Source: Gordonia gummivorans (GTDB lineage: Bacteria > Actinomycetota > Actinomycetes > Mycobacteriales > Mycobacteriaceae). From it: 64,000 bases of DNA. The stretch spans positions 1 to 64,000 of the forward strand of contig NZ_JAKWBF010000021.1 of the NCBI RefSeq assembly GCF_022513585.1, given 5' to 3'. Shown here one piece after another: positions 7,009-15,177 of the stretch; position 1 is the first letter of the stretch; each line of letters opens with the position of its first letter. The notes under the pieces are model-generated. The model made no database searches. It was given only the letters and a program-made list of their open reading frames with translations, and was not told the origin of the DNA. The translations under genes and the position numbers were made by a program.

Positions 7009-8013
7009 TCAGCGGTCCCCTCCGCGCGCCGTGTCAGGCTGCTTTCCCTCTGGGGTCAAATCACCTTCTTCAGTGATATCGACGAGCACTCGCTTGATCC
7101 GGGTGTCGTCGTCATCGGCAGAGGTCTCGGCGATGACGGCCGTGACGCGATGTTCGATGAGTGCGATCGACCTTGCCCGCAGATCCTTCGGAACGGTGCC
7201 GCTGATGCGTGTTCCGTCGTCGAGGTCGAGGTCGAAGACCGACCTCACGCTGCTGGCGGTCCGCCACTTTCCGCTGTAGGTCGCGTTGATGGTCGACAAC
7301 TCGCGCTGTCTGATGAACGTCCGCAGCGCCGATGCCTGCGCTGGCGAGAACGAGAACCAGTCGGTGGTAGTCCGGGATCGGAAGTCGATAGTGAAGTCTC
7401 CATCGACGCACCGCGCCGACAGTTTGGCGATTTTGCCCCAGGCGACGGGTCCGATCGCGTCGGCGCGCGCGGCGAACGCCTCGTGATCGTGCATGTCGGC
7501 CGATCCGCGCAGGACCGCGAGCACGCGGGAAAGTGCTGTCGCGGTGGATGTCTGGAGTTCGTCGAGTTCGCCCATCATGGTCTGATCAGGCGTCTCGGCG
7601 GGGCGCTCGCCGTCCTCGTGCGTTGTGGGGTCCGGGCACACGAGGTCGATCTGGATCGAGCCGATCAGCACCGGTCGCATCAGCATGCCCAGCTTCTCGC
7701 GGGCCGCGTCGTTCACCGAGGGGAAGGGCTTGGGCAGCGAGTCGTTGGCCACCGCGATGACAGCGTCGTTGAACTCGTACGAGGCGCGCAGAATCTGGTG
7801 GGCCGGCGCGGTGTGTCCGACGACCTCGCCCTCGTGGAAGCGGGCGATGACTCCCTCACGGTTGCGTAGGCGAGACTCCCGGACGAGATCGTGCAGGGCC
7901 GCCGCGGAGTCCGCGTTGGCGGCGGTCATCCAGTCGTCGCTGCCACGTCCGCCTCTGGAGATGGCTGCGAGCTGTTCTTCCATCGCGAACAGGTCATGGT
8001 CGGTGATGCCCAT
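7009..8013 (-). CDS. Unknown 334-residue protein, last gene of a four-gene operon
   Basis: The ATG at 8013 shares its first base with the stop of the upstream nucleotidyltransferase-like gene (TGATG), so the frame extending to 8079 is rejected. I do not recognise the family. The first 130 residues are mostly helical (LFAMEEQLAAISRG, then ASYEFNDAVIAVANDS). The middle contains a long acidic linker. The C-terminal 130 residues look beta-rich (FTIDFRSRTTTDWFSFS, then SVFDLDLDDGTRISGTVPKD), a possible small-barrel fold. No signal peptide or membrane segment is seen. Its tight coupling to the gene before it suggests they work together. Confidence 0.65.
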   Translation of the reverse strand: MGITDHDLFAMEEQLAAISRGGRGSDDWMTAANADSAAALHDLVRESRLRNREGVIARFHEGEVVGHTAPAHQILRASYEFNDAVIAVANDSLPKPFPSVNDAAREKLGMLMRPVLIGSIQIDLVCPDPTTHEDGERPAETPDQTMMGELDELQTSTATALSRVLAVLRGSADMHDHEAFAARADAIGPVAWGKIAKLSARCVDGDFTIDFRSRTTTDWFSFSPAQASALRTFIRQRELSTINATYSGKWRTASSVRSVFDLDLDDGTRISGTVPKDLRARSIALIEHRVTAVIAETSADDDDTRIKRVLVDITEEGDLTPEGKQPDTARGGDR

Positions 8014-8546
8014 CAGAACCTCACCTCCACGAATCCTTTGCGCTCCACCTCGCCGGTCGCGCGAGAGCGTTGCCACCAATCGTCCCAGTAACCGCGCGTG
8101 CGGAGATACTCGGCGCAGGTCGGGTGGTTGTCAGGGACCTTGACCACTGCGTAACCGTCTACCAGAAGGGTACGACCAACGTGTGGGTGCGGCAGGGTCT
8201 TCCATCGGTCCTTGGGATTGAGCCAGTCGTCGAAGTCCTCGATTGGGGCACTGGCCGGTCCGTCGACGATGGTGGTTATGTCGATGTCGCCGGGGTCGAT
8301 CTTGTCCGAGGTGAAGCTGCCGTCGATCCAGTAGCTGATGATCGCGAGGCCGCAACGGACCTGCTGTTCGCGATAGGTCAGGAAGTCGTCGAGTATCAGC
8401 TGACGACGCGCTCGATCGATGGTGCGCGCGTGCACAAAGCGATCGGCGAAGTCGCCTAGGGAGCAGGGATGGCGGCCGGGAGGCAGGACACGATAGCCGT
8501 CGGCACCGTCGATGAAGTCGGGAAGTCCGGGCCCGGTAGTTGCCAC
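8013..8546 (-). CDS. Nucleotidyltransferase-like protein
   Basis: A 177-residue protein from a GTG at 8546. Near residues 70-88 it has WIDGSFTSDKIDPGDIDI, matching the polymerase-beta nucleotidyltransferase pattern of GS, nine residues, then D-x-D. The surroundings (LPPGRHPCSLGDFADRFVH at the N-terminus and a Trp-rich C-terminus with YWDDWWQRSR) fit the group of stand-alone small nucleotidyltransferase-like proteins that have a GSFxTxKxxPxDIDL motif, common on mobile elements. A third catalytic acid is not identified. Such proteins often pair with a partner in toxin-antitoxin or defence modules; the coupled downstream gene is the candidate partner. Confidence 0.6.
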   Translation of the reverse strand: MATTGPGLPDFIDGADGYRVLPPGRHPCSLGDFADRFVHARTIDRARRQLILDDFLTYREQQVRCGLAIISYWIDGSFTSDKIDPGDIDITTIVDGPASAPIEDFDDWLNPKDRWKTLPHPHVGRTLLVDGYAVVKVPDNHPTCAEYLRTRGYWDDWWQRSRATGEVERKGFVEVRF

Positions 8547-8578
8547 CTGACATTCATATCAGCGTCAATGCCCTCGGT

Positions 8579-9211
8579 TTAGGTCTCCCTCGCGGGCGTG
8601 CCGACCGGGCTACCAGGCCTCGGGTTCTGAGTCGTTGACGATGGCAGGTTCGGCTGGTCGGTGGCCCACTCCGACGGGACCAGCGCATTCTCCAGCAGTG
8701 CGTAGCGGCGGAGGTTAACGCAGTGTTCTCGCAGACTCTCGAAGGCGCCGGAGTCCTTGAGCTCGCCACCCCGCACCGCGGTTTCGCGCCACCTGAGAAC
8801 GGTTTCCATGATCGCGCCGACGTGCCATCTAAGGGATTGAGCTCGCGCCTTTGGTAGTACTCCCCGGACGAGTTGGGCTGCCGTTTGCCACCAGTCGGGG
8901 CCGCGTCGCTGGCACGCGACTTCCACGGCGGTGCCGGCGGCCTCAATCGCGTACACAAGCACGAAGTAGTCGTCGATCTGTAAGGCTGACAGATTGCCGC
9001 GCCGCGCGGGCACCTCGTTCGCGTAGACCTGCGCAGGGTCTTCTCCGTCATTGATCCGATATAGCCGTCCACGGGCGCCGTTCGTCCGGTCGCTCGTAAG
9101 CTCGCGATGGGCGCCAATCAGCTGGAGCGCCGCGTCCCGCCGCCGACCCGCCAATCCGACAACCAGGATGGTGAGCAGGCCGATGAGGAAGCCCAGGAGC
9201 GGACCAATCAC
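8579..9211 (-). CDS. Membrane-anchored protein of unknown function
   Basis: The ATG at 9211 overlaps the stop of the recombinase gene (ATGA), so the two are translationally coupled. Residues 3-21 form one hydrophobic anchor (GPLLGFLIGLLTILVVGLA), followed by basic residues and a cytoplasmic-looking domain of about 185 residues with predicted helices (IDDYFVLVYAIEAAGTAVEVA, then LRWHVGAIMETVLRWRETAV). The C-terminus is proline-rich and probably disordered. I do not recognise the family. The topology (anchor plus soluble helical domain) is common among effectors of phage-defence modules, but nothing here proves that. Confidence 0.6.
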   Translation of the reverse strand: MIGPLLGFLIGLLTILVVGLAGRRRDAALQLIGAHRELTSDRTNGARGRLYRINDGEDPAQVYANEVPARRGNLSALQIDDYFVLVYAIEAAGTAVEVACQRRGPDWWQTAAQLVRGVLPKARAQSLRWHVGAIMETVLRWRETAVRGGELKDSGAFESLREHCVNLRRYALLENALVPSEWATDQPNLPSSTTQNPRPGSPVGTPARET

Positions 9212-9795
9212 GAGACGACCACCCGAACTTGCTTCGCCCGCTCCACGGCTCGGTGCACGGTGGCTCGACTGATCCCGAAGTCCGCGGCCAGCTCGGTGAT
9301 GGAGTACTCGCCGGACGCGTGCAGCTCGACCAGACGCTTCTCCTGGTTCGGCGGCAGCTTGGGCTTCTTGCCCTTGAGCCGGCCCCGAGCCTTGGCCACG
9401 GCCATGCCCTCCTTGGTGCGCTGACGGATGAGGTCGGCCTCGAACTCCGCGAACGTGGCCATGATGTTGAACATCATCTTGCCCATCGCGTCGCCCGGGT
9501 CGTAGGCGCTGCGTCCGATCTGGAGCACGGCGCCATTGGCGACGAGCTGGTCGGCGATGTCCTTCGCGTCACGGATCGAGCGGGCCAGCCGGTCGAGCTT
9601 TGTGACGACGAACTCCGCGCCGGGGTGGCTCGCGGCAGCCAGCGCCTGTGCTAGGCCGGGCCGCTGACGATTGGTCCCGGTGAAACCGGGGTCGGAGTAG
9701 ATGTTCTTCTCGTCGACGCCGAGGGAAACCAGCTCATTGATCTGCGCGGTGAGGTCCTGGCGGTCGGTGCTGACGCGCGCATACCCGATCTTCAT
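9208..9795 (-). CDS. Serine recombinase of the resolvase/invertase family
   Basis: A 195-residue protein with the complete domain order. The N-terminal catalytic part starts MKIGYARVSTDRQDL, with the nucleophilic serine at residue 9. Next come FVVTKLDRLARSIRD with the conserved arginines and the E-helix region AEFEADLIRQRTKEGM. The C-terminal helix-turn-helix is ITELAADFGISRATVHRAV. Size and order match small resolvases and invertases, not large integrases. It may resolve multimers of the plasmid or invert a segment. It is the first gene of the minus-strand operon, and a region with inverted repeats lies just upstream. Confidence 0.88.
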   Translation of the reverse strand: MKIGYARVSTDRQDLTAQINELVSLGVDEKNIYSDPGFTGTNRQRPGLAQALAAASHPGAEFVVTKLDRLARSIRDAKDIADQLVANGAVLQIGRSAYDPGDAMGKMMFNIMATFAEFEADLIRQRTKEGMAVAKARGRLKGKKPKLPPNQEKRLVELHASGEYSITELAADFGISRATVHRAVERAKQVRVVVS

Positions 9796-9804
9796 TGCCT
9801 CAAG

Positions 9805-9897
9805 TGTACGTTGGAGGTACCTTAACCGCGACGCTTTCCGTACAGGCCTTACGAACGCCCGTCGGGATTGGTGGACCGCGGGGTGCGAGGCGTTCGT
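9805..9897. promoter_or_regulatory. Candidate recombinase target or promoter region with nested dyads
   Basis: Just upstream of the recombinase start are two dyads: TGTACG (9805-9810) with CGTACA (9839-9844), and ACGAACGCC (9851-9859) with GGCGTTCGT (9889-9897). Resolvases usually bind imperfect dyads (res) next to their own gene, so these are the best candidates. They could instead be operators. Confidence 0.35.
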
Positions 9898-10066
9898 TCA
9901 CCGACCGGCTTCCGGACATCCCGTAGAAACTCGTCACAGACCCTAAGAGCTCGCGCGCTGCCTCACCGTGGCGCCCATACGGCCGAGATCCGGCGTCAGG
10001 ACCGCAAGACCGGGATCTTGCCCACTTCTTCTGTGATGTCGCTGTTTCGATGGTTAGTGTCTACGG

Positions 10067-11005
10067 ATGAGCACAGTTCCGACGCCAGGAGATGTGGCCC
10101 AGCGGCGCACCGCGGGTAGCGGTATAGGACCGGTGACCGAGGGGCACGATGAGCGTCTCAGGTCGTTCGCTTTTTTCCCGTATCGCGGCACTGAGCAGGC
10201 CGAAGGCCCAGAGCTTGGCCGACTCGCATGGGCCGACGCCCTGGCGTCTCTCGCATCGATGGCGGAGCCCGAGGAGTGGGTGGGTTCCGGTGATACCGCG
10301 CGACCGCTGCCGATCCTGGACAGCTTCCTGCGGTACACGCACAAGCGGCTAGTCATGGAGGACAAGATCGTTGTCACGGCCGACGGCGAGTGGACGGCAT
10401 TGAACACCGGCCTACTGACGCCGCATGCCGAGGAGATATTCGGACTGTTCCAGCGCAACAAACACGAGAACGCGCAGCACTGGTACTTCCTGCGGTGGGC
10501 CAGCGAGTCCGACCGAGATCTCTTGAAGCACTTCCCTGACCCACCGCAGATGGCTGAGTATGTAACCTCGGCCTCTGAACTGGTCTATGACTGGAGGCGG
10601 GAGTTGAAGCTCGCCTACGACCACATCATCAACGACAACATCGACCGTTTCCCTGCGGACCTCGCTGCTCAGCCCCTACGGGCAAAGCAAGCACTCGATT
10701 CGGCGGTGAACCTGACGCTGCGACGGGTGCGCCGCAACCACAAGCTCGTCATCCCGCAGTGGTATCCGAAGTTGGGTGAGGTCGGGGCGCAGTTCCTGAT
10801 GCCACTAGATCTCACCGGCGACGGCAGTGCGGACCTGGCGTTGGTGGTGTCCGCCGTCGGTGAACGGGCCTATCGGGGTCACACCGTGCTGACGCTGGAC
10901 ATGGCCTACACCAATGCGCGACTCGTCGCGCGTCCGGATAGCGACTGGTTGGCGCCGAGGGCGGCTCCGCTTCGCGGGGGTTCGGATGAGGCTGCTGAGT
11001 CGTAG
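10067..11005 (+). CDS. DUF3825 domain protein
   Basis: A 312-residue soluble protein. The order of segments fits DUF3825: FAFFPYRGTEQAEGPELGRL, LASMAEPEEW, PILDSFLRYTHKRLV, then ALNTGLLTPHAEEIFGLF and a C-terminal half with HWYFLRWASESDRDLLKHF and QFLMPLDLTGDGSADLALVV. The family occurs beside restriction genes and other defence genes, and its biochemical role is not established. It is convergent with the S subunit gene, whose end lies 50 bp downstream. The C-terminus from about residue 285 is probably disordered. Confidence 0.7.
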   Translation: MSTVPTPGDVAQRRTAGSGIGPVTEGHDERLRSFAFFPYRGTEQAEGPELGRLAWADALASLASMAEPEEWVGSGDTARPLPILDSFLRYTHKRLVMEDKIVVTADGEWTALNTGLLTPHAEEIFGLFQRNKHENAQHWYFLRWASESDRDLLKHFPDPPQMAEYVTSASELVYDWRRELKLAYDHIINDNIDRFPADLAAQPLRAKQALDSAVNLTLRRVRRNHKLVIPQWYPKLGEVGAQFLMPLDLTGDGSADLALVVSAVGERAYRGHTVLTLDMAYTNARLVARPDSDWLAPRAAPLRGGSDEAAES

Positions 11006-11055
11006 TGGGCCAGTACCCCATCCGCTACTTTGCCCGTTTGTATGAGCTGAAAGAC

Positions 11056-12396
11056 TCAGCCGAGAGCGTCGTCGATGGCTGCCGAGGCCTTGGTGAACAG
11101 CTGGGTGCTCTTGGACATGTCGTTCCACGCCTCCGTGACTGCCTTGGCGTCGATAGATTCGCGGGGCGGCAGTATCACGCTGCGGAGATCGTCGGGGTAC
11201 AGGGCATCGACGACTGAACCGCAGCTCAGTGCCGCCACCTGCGTTCGCACGGCGTCGCTGGCCATCGCTGCCCAGATCCACCCGGCGTCGGCCTTCTTCT
11301 CAGGACGCGCGCGACCGACATGGCCGGAAGCGAGCCATCCGTGTCGGTCGGCGGCCACGAGGGAGGGGTAGCCTAGGCTCTCCTCTGCGCGGCCGTCGGC
11401 CTGGAAGATGACACTGCCTGTCTCCAGCTCAAATCGCTCGTCGATGGTGCTGTTGCCATGCGTCGAGAGGTATTTCGCGGCAACGACGTCGCACTGCAGG
11501 ATCTGACGCCCGGACAGGAATGGCGCACCATGGTCGGCGTCGACGTAGACCAGTTTCGGGCGCCCGCCGGGTTTGGCGACGGTCGCGACGTCGGACAGTG
11601 CGACGCCGCCATTCGAAGTGAGCAGCTCCCGTGCGGCTGCGGCCTTGTCAGAGTGGAACGCCGCGTCGAGGCGGACGGCCAGGGAGGCGGCGGTGACTGT
11701 CCAGCCACTCCGCTGGTCTGCGACGGGGTTGGGGAACTTGTGGTTGAGGTCGCTAACTGCTTGGTGGAGAGTCTGTCGGGCCGTTTCGCGCAGTTTAACC
11801 GCCTTGCGCACGTCCGATGCGACGGTGTTGACCAGGCCGTCGACGAAAGGCACGGTGAGCGCACTGATGTGGTCTGTGGTGATGTGGCTGATGACTGATC
11901 CACCGAGATCGCCGCGGAGCAGGTGCTGGCCGGTTTGGCTGCGCAGAAAGGCCAGCGTGTAGTGTCGTTCGACCTCGTCATGGATGCGGATTCGCACCAT
12001 GTCATGGGACAGGGCGAACTGGGCGAGATACGCATCAGCGATGGTGACAGGTCCCAGGTTGCGGCCCGAACAGGTCTGGAGGATATCGCCCTCCGCAATG
12101 AGGTAGTTCTCGAGGTTCACCGTGCGCGATACCGACAGTCGGTCAGCCTCGGGTGGCAAGTACTCGAAGACATCGTAGGGACGCAGGTATGACACCGCGT
12201 CCTCTCCGGGGACCGCGTAGGTGCGTTTGAATCGACTGGGGGCGTATACATCTCCGAGCGAACCGACCAGATGCCGGGTCACCCCGGTGGCCGTGGAGAT
12301 GCGGTCCCGGATCGCGTCGGCGCCGCTGAGGTAATAGCCGGCATCGAGCCGGCCAACGCCGTGCAAGTTGGCCGATGAGACGCTCGATGCCTTCAC
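11056..12396 (-). CDS. hsdS: Restriction-modification specificity (S) subunit
   Basis: The product has about 446 residues and two halves that look like tandem target recognition domains. The first spans residues 30-190 with GRNLGPVTIADAYLAQFALSH and ends DHISALTVPFVDGLV. The second spans residues 225-430 with LSGRQILQCDVV and LRSVILPPRE. A helical spacer (VRKAVKLRETARQTLHQAV) lies between them. This is the layout of HsdS, which sets the DNA target of a methylase-nuclease complex. I chose the GTG at 12396 that overlaps the upstream stop (GTGA); a GTG at 12414 is possible. It is co-transcribed with the methylase gene. Confidence 0.82.
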   Translation of the reverse strand: MKASSVSSANLHGVGRLDAGYYLSGADAIRDRISTATGVTRHLVGSLGDVYAPSRFKRTYAVPGEDAVSYLRPYDVFEYLPPEADRLSVSRTVNLENYLIAEGDILQTCSGRNLGPVTIADAYLAQFALSHDMVRIRIHDEVERHYTLAFLRSQTGQHLLRGDLGGSVISHITTDHISALTVPFVDGLVNTVASDVRKAVKLRETARQTLHQAVSDLNHKFPNPVADQRSGWTVTAASLAVRLDAAFHSDKAAAARELLTSNGGVALSDVATVAKPGGRPKLVYVDADHGAPFLSGRQILQCDVVAAKYLSTHGNSTIDERFELETGSVIFQADGRAEESLGYPSLVAADRHGWLASGHVGRARPEKKADAGWIWAAMASDAVRTQVAALSCGSVVDALYPDDLRSVILPPRESIDAKAVTEAWNDMSKSTQLFTKASAAIDDALG

Positions 12397-14393
12397 TGCT
12401 GCTTCTCGAGCCACTCGTGGTAGGCGAGAGCGACGGCGGGCAGGTCGTCGTCGGGGTCCTTCTCGGTCACGGTGATGTCCTGCAGGACTTCTGCTCCGGT
12501 TCCCGGGTCGATCTCGCTGATCTCTTCGGTGCGCGTGATCAGAACATCCTCGCCGTCAGCGGTTCGGCGGTAGATGGTGTTGCCGCGCTTGTCGTGCCCG
12601 ATCTTCTCGGCGATGGCCATGAAGACCGGATAGTCCAGGCCTGTGGTCTCGGCTTCGGCCTCCTCGTCGGCCGATAGGCGCCGCATGAGGACCATCGAGG
12701 TCTGGGTGTCGTTCTTGGGCTGGAAGAGGTCGCGGTCCATGTCGACGACGGCGAGTATCTGTGCGCGGGTGAGAATCCAGCGACGGACGTAGGTCAGACC
12801 CGGGTTGTTGAGGATGCCGTTGGGGATGACCATCGCCATACGCCCGGTGCCGGGCTTGAGCAGCTGCAGGCATCGCTCGATGAACAGGATCTCCGGCGGC
12901 TGGGACTTCTGCAGGACCGGCACCTGATGCTTGTCGAGCCTCATCGAGAAGTCGCCGTCGTCGGCCTCGTCCCACACCGAGGCCAGGTCGTACTGGGACA
13001 GCACCTCGTCGTCGTCGATTGGGATGTTGGCGCCAAACGGCGGGTTCGAGACTATGACGTCGATGCTGCCGAGTGGGATGCGTTGGCGGAGAGTGGGATT
13101 CCACGAGTGTGGGTTGACCAGGGTGTTGGCCTGCCACAGCCCGCCCGAACCGTCGTTGTTCATGACCATGTTCATCTTGGCAGCGCGCACGAGAGCCGGG
13201 TTCAAGTCGATGCCGAAGACGCACTGAGAGAGGTAGTCGCTGCGTCGTTTGTACAACTCCTGGCGTTCCAGATCGGAACCGTTGGAGGGGTCGGCCCACT
13301 GGTCGCGCTGCTCTCTCTCGATCACTGCCAGCGCATGGTTCATGGCGGTGATGAGAAAGCCCCCGGTACCGCACGATGGATCGAGCACACGCTCGTCGGG
13401 CTGAGGATCGAGCATGGCCACGGCCATGCGGCAGGCGTTGCGGGGTGTGAAGAACTCGCCGCGGTCGCCGCGCAAGTTGGAACCGACGATCTCCTCGTAG
13501 GCAACCCCCTTGACGTCGACGGGCGATAGCAGCAGTGAATAGTTCTGCAACTGGGTCACGACGTAGGCGACGACCGCGGGACTCAGGTCGATGACCTCGT
13601 CGCGCTCCTCGAAGATACCGGGGTACTTCTTGACGACTTTGCTCTTGAACAAGGTCTCGATGCGTTTCTTCGCCGAACTGGCCAAGGTGGCGTTGGCCCG
13701 TTCACTCGGGGTCGCGTAGAAGTTGATCTTGGGCGAGCGCTCGTCCTCGATTTTGGTGAAGATGAGCTTGAGCAGCTCCCAGAATGCCTCAGTCTTCTGC
13801 TTGCCCTCGTGCGCGGCGATGTAGTTGTGGCAGCGGCGGAAGGCGAACAGCAAATTGTCGGCGGTGCCGACCACCAGGCTTTTGCGGTCGGGGCGCTGGG
13901 CGTCCTCCTCGGTCTGGCCGAAGGCGGGGATCTCGATGATCTCCTCGAACTTCCAACCCCCTTTGCCGTCAGGCCGCTTGGCGTAGCAGAAGCGATCGTC
14001 GCCGTTGGTCCACATCCCGTACTCGGCGTTGAGGCATGCGGCCATGTAGGACTGGAGCTGTCCGATGCCGTCGGTGCGGCTGGTCGCCTTGACCTCGGGG
14101 CGCTTGGTCTCGACCAGGATGCGCGCATTCGCCTGGGTATGCGCCTCCCCTGCGGGGAACACCACTATGTCCACACGCTTCTTCGAGCTGCCGACCTTGA
14201 TGGTGAACTCGGGCTCGCAGTCGACCGCGGCGTACTTGTACTGGCGGACCAGCGCCTTTTCGATGTTCTGGCGGACATACTCCTCGGGGGTGTCCTTGAC
14301 CAGCTCTCCGGTAAGGAAGTCCCGTCGTTTGCCCTCGGGCACAGAACCCGCCGGTGTTACGGATGGGGCCAGTGGTGCGACACTGTTGGTCAT
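12393..14393 (-). CDS. Fused HsdR-N-like nuclease and N6-adenine DNA methyltransferase
   Basis: From the ATG at 14393 the product has 666 residues; the frame back to 14684 has no coding character. Residues 30-115 resemble the type I HsdR N-terminal nuclease domain: EEYVRQNIEKALVRQY, then KKRVDIVVF and ILVETKRPE, matching the PD-(D/E)xK pattern D...ExK. Residues 225-560 are an N6-adenine methylase: helical HsdM-N part, DPSCGTGGF (motif I), FGIDLNPALVRAAKMNM and SNPPFG (motif IV). This combines nuclease and methylase in one chain with a separate S subunit, as in BcgI-like type IIB systems. No HsdR helicase lies nearby. Confidence 0.8.
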   Translation of the reverse strand: MTNSVAPLAPSVTPAGSVPEGKRRDFLTGELVKDTPEEYVRQNIEKALVRQYKYAAVDCEPEFTIKVGSSKKRVDIVVFPAGEAHTQANARILVETKRPEVKATSRTDGIGQLQSYMAACLNAEYGMWTNGDDRFCYAKRPDGKGGWKFEEIIEIPAFGQTEEDAQRPDRKSLVVGTADNLLFAFRRCHNYIAAHEGKQKTEAFWELLKLIFTKIEDERSPKINFYATPSERANATLASSAKKRIETLFKSKVVKKYPGIFEERDEVIDLSPAVVAYVVTQLQNYSLLLSPVDVKGVAYEEIVGSNLRGDRGEFFTPRNACRMAVAMLDPQPDERVLDPSCGTGGFLITAMNHALAVIEREQRDQWADPSNGSDLERQELYKRRSDYLSQCVFGIDLNPALVRAAKMNMVMNNDGSGGLWQANTLVNPHSWNPTLRQRIPLGSIDVIVSNPPFGANIPIDDDEVLSQYDLASVWDEADDGDFSMRLDKHQVPVLQKSQPPEILFIERCLQLLKPGTGRMAMVIPNGILNNPGLTYVRRWILTRAQILAVVDMDRDLFQPKNDTQTSMVLMRRLSADEEAEAETTGLDYPVFMAIAEKIGHDKRGNTIYRRTADGEDVLITRTEEISEIDPGTGAEVLQDITVTEKDPDDDLPAVALAYHEWLEKQQ

Positions 14394-14520
14394 TGGGCAA
14401 TCATGCCGCATCGTCTCGGGGCGCTCGACCATACCCACTGAGCTGGGTGGTAGGACGACCTGGCTACCCGGTGTGGACTGATGACCCAAACTGTCTACGG
14501 ATCGTCGTAACGTTGAGCCG

Positions 14521-14754
14521 GTGAGCGACGATCTGCCGGACCCGCCGGCGGGCATGTGGGAGACGGTCGAATCCCTGCTCGCGCAGCAGAGGTCGCTCTG
14601 GGATGCGGGGATCGACGCGCCCGATTGGTACCGGAAAGCGCCGGGGCGACAGCTCGGGCTGAGTCTCGTCGCAGCGCTGATCACGAGGTCGTGTCGGGAT
14701 CGGGGATGTCGTCGTCGGACTAGGGTTCAATGCACGGCGCGATCTTGTCGATGA
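14521..14754 (+). pseudogene. Short ORF, possibly a truncated gene, divergent from the methylase gene
   Basis: From a GTG at 14521 the first 55 residues look protein-like (GMWETVESLLAQQRSLWDAG and DWYRKAPGRQLGLSLVAAL). After about residue 58 the sequence becomes arginine- and cysteine-rich, typical of non-coding frame. I read it as the 5' part of a gene cut by rearrangement. No family is recognised. Confidence 0.3.
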
Positions 14755-15075
14755 GATCCTGCAGGCGTGTACCGGGCTCCCATAGCGACAGGTCATCACA
14801 CGGTGCCGGCGGTTGCCACGGTCGACGGCGCGGGCGCCCGTGAACTTGCCTCACCTGGTCCGGGTCGTCGAGGGTGGCCAGGGCCGTGGTCGGACGGCGA
14901 GCACGTCGCCCGCGATCATCCATGATTCGAGGCCGATCACGGCGACATCATGTGTGATGAGCAGCGGACGGGTCTGGACAACGGCGTACAGGTTCGGAAT
15001 GTCCATGAGGACATGCCCAGGTCAGGCGAGGCAGCCGATCCAACACGATGGGGCGTGGTCGGCGTGGGCGGTGTT
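14720..15075 (-). pseudogene. Decayed gene remnant between the mobile region and mutM
   Basis: On the minus strand one frame (about 14865-15005) reads MDIPNLYAVVQTRPLLITHD and continues VAVIGLESWMIAGDVLAV. A second frame, ending at 14720, reads CDDLSLWEPGTRLQDLIDKI. The two look like pieces of one protein joined by a frameshift near 14870, and the first is cut upstream by a stop near 15015. No family is recognised. It fits a scar at the border of the inserted element. Apart from this and the ORF at 14521, I see nothing else in 14394-15177. Confidence 0.3.
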
Positions 15076-15177
15076 CGTGGCCGTGTGGTTCCTCCTCGAC
15101 GGTTGGGCTGTCTAGGAGGCACCCCCTCAGCGGCTGTGCCGCTGTCACGGACCGTTCACGGACGAAGGGCGACCGAA

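Noticed and set aside
7112..8143. Plus-strand frames over the unknown 334-residue gene
   Set aside because: Antisense frames with no ribosome sites. The minus-strand gene has start-stop coupling with its neighbour.
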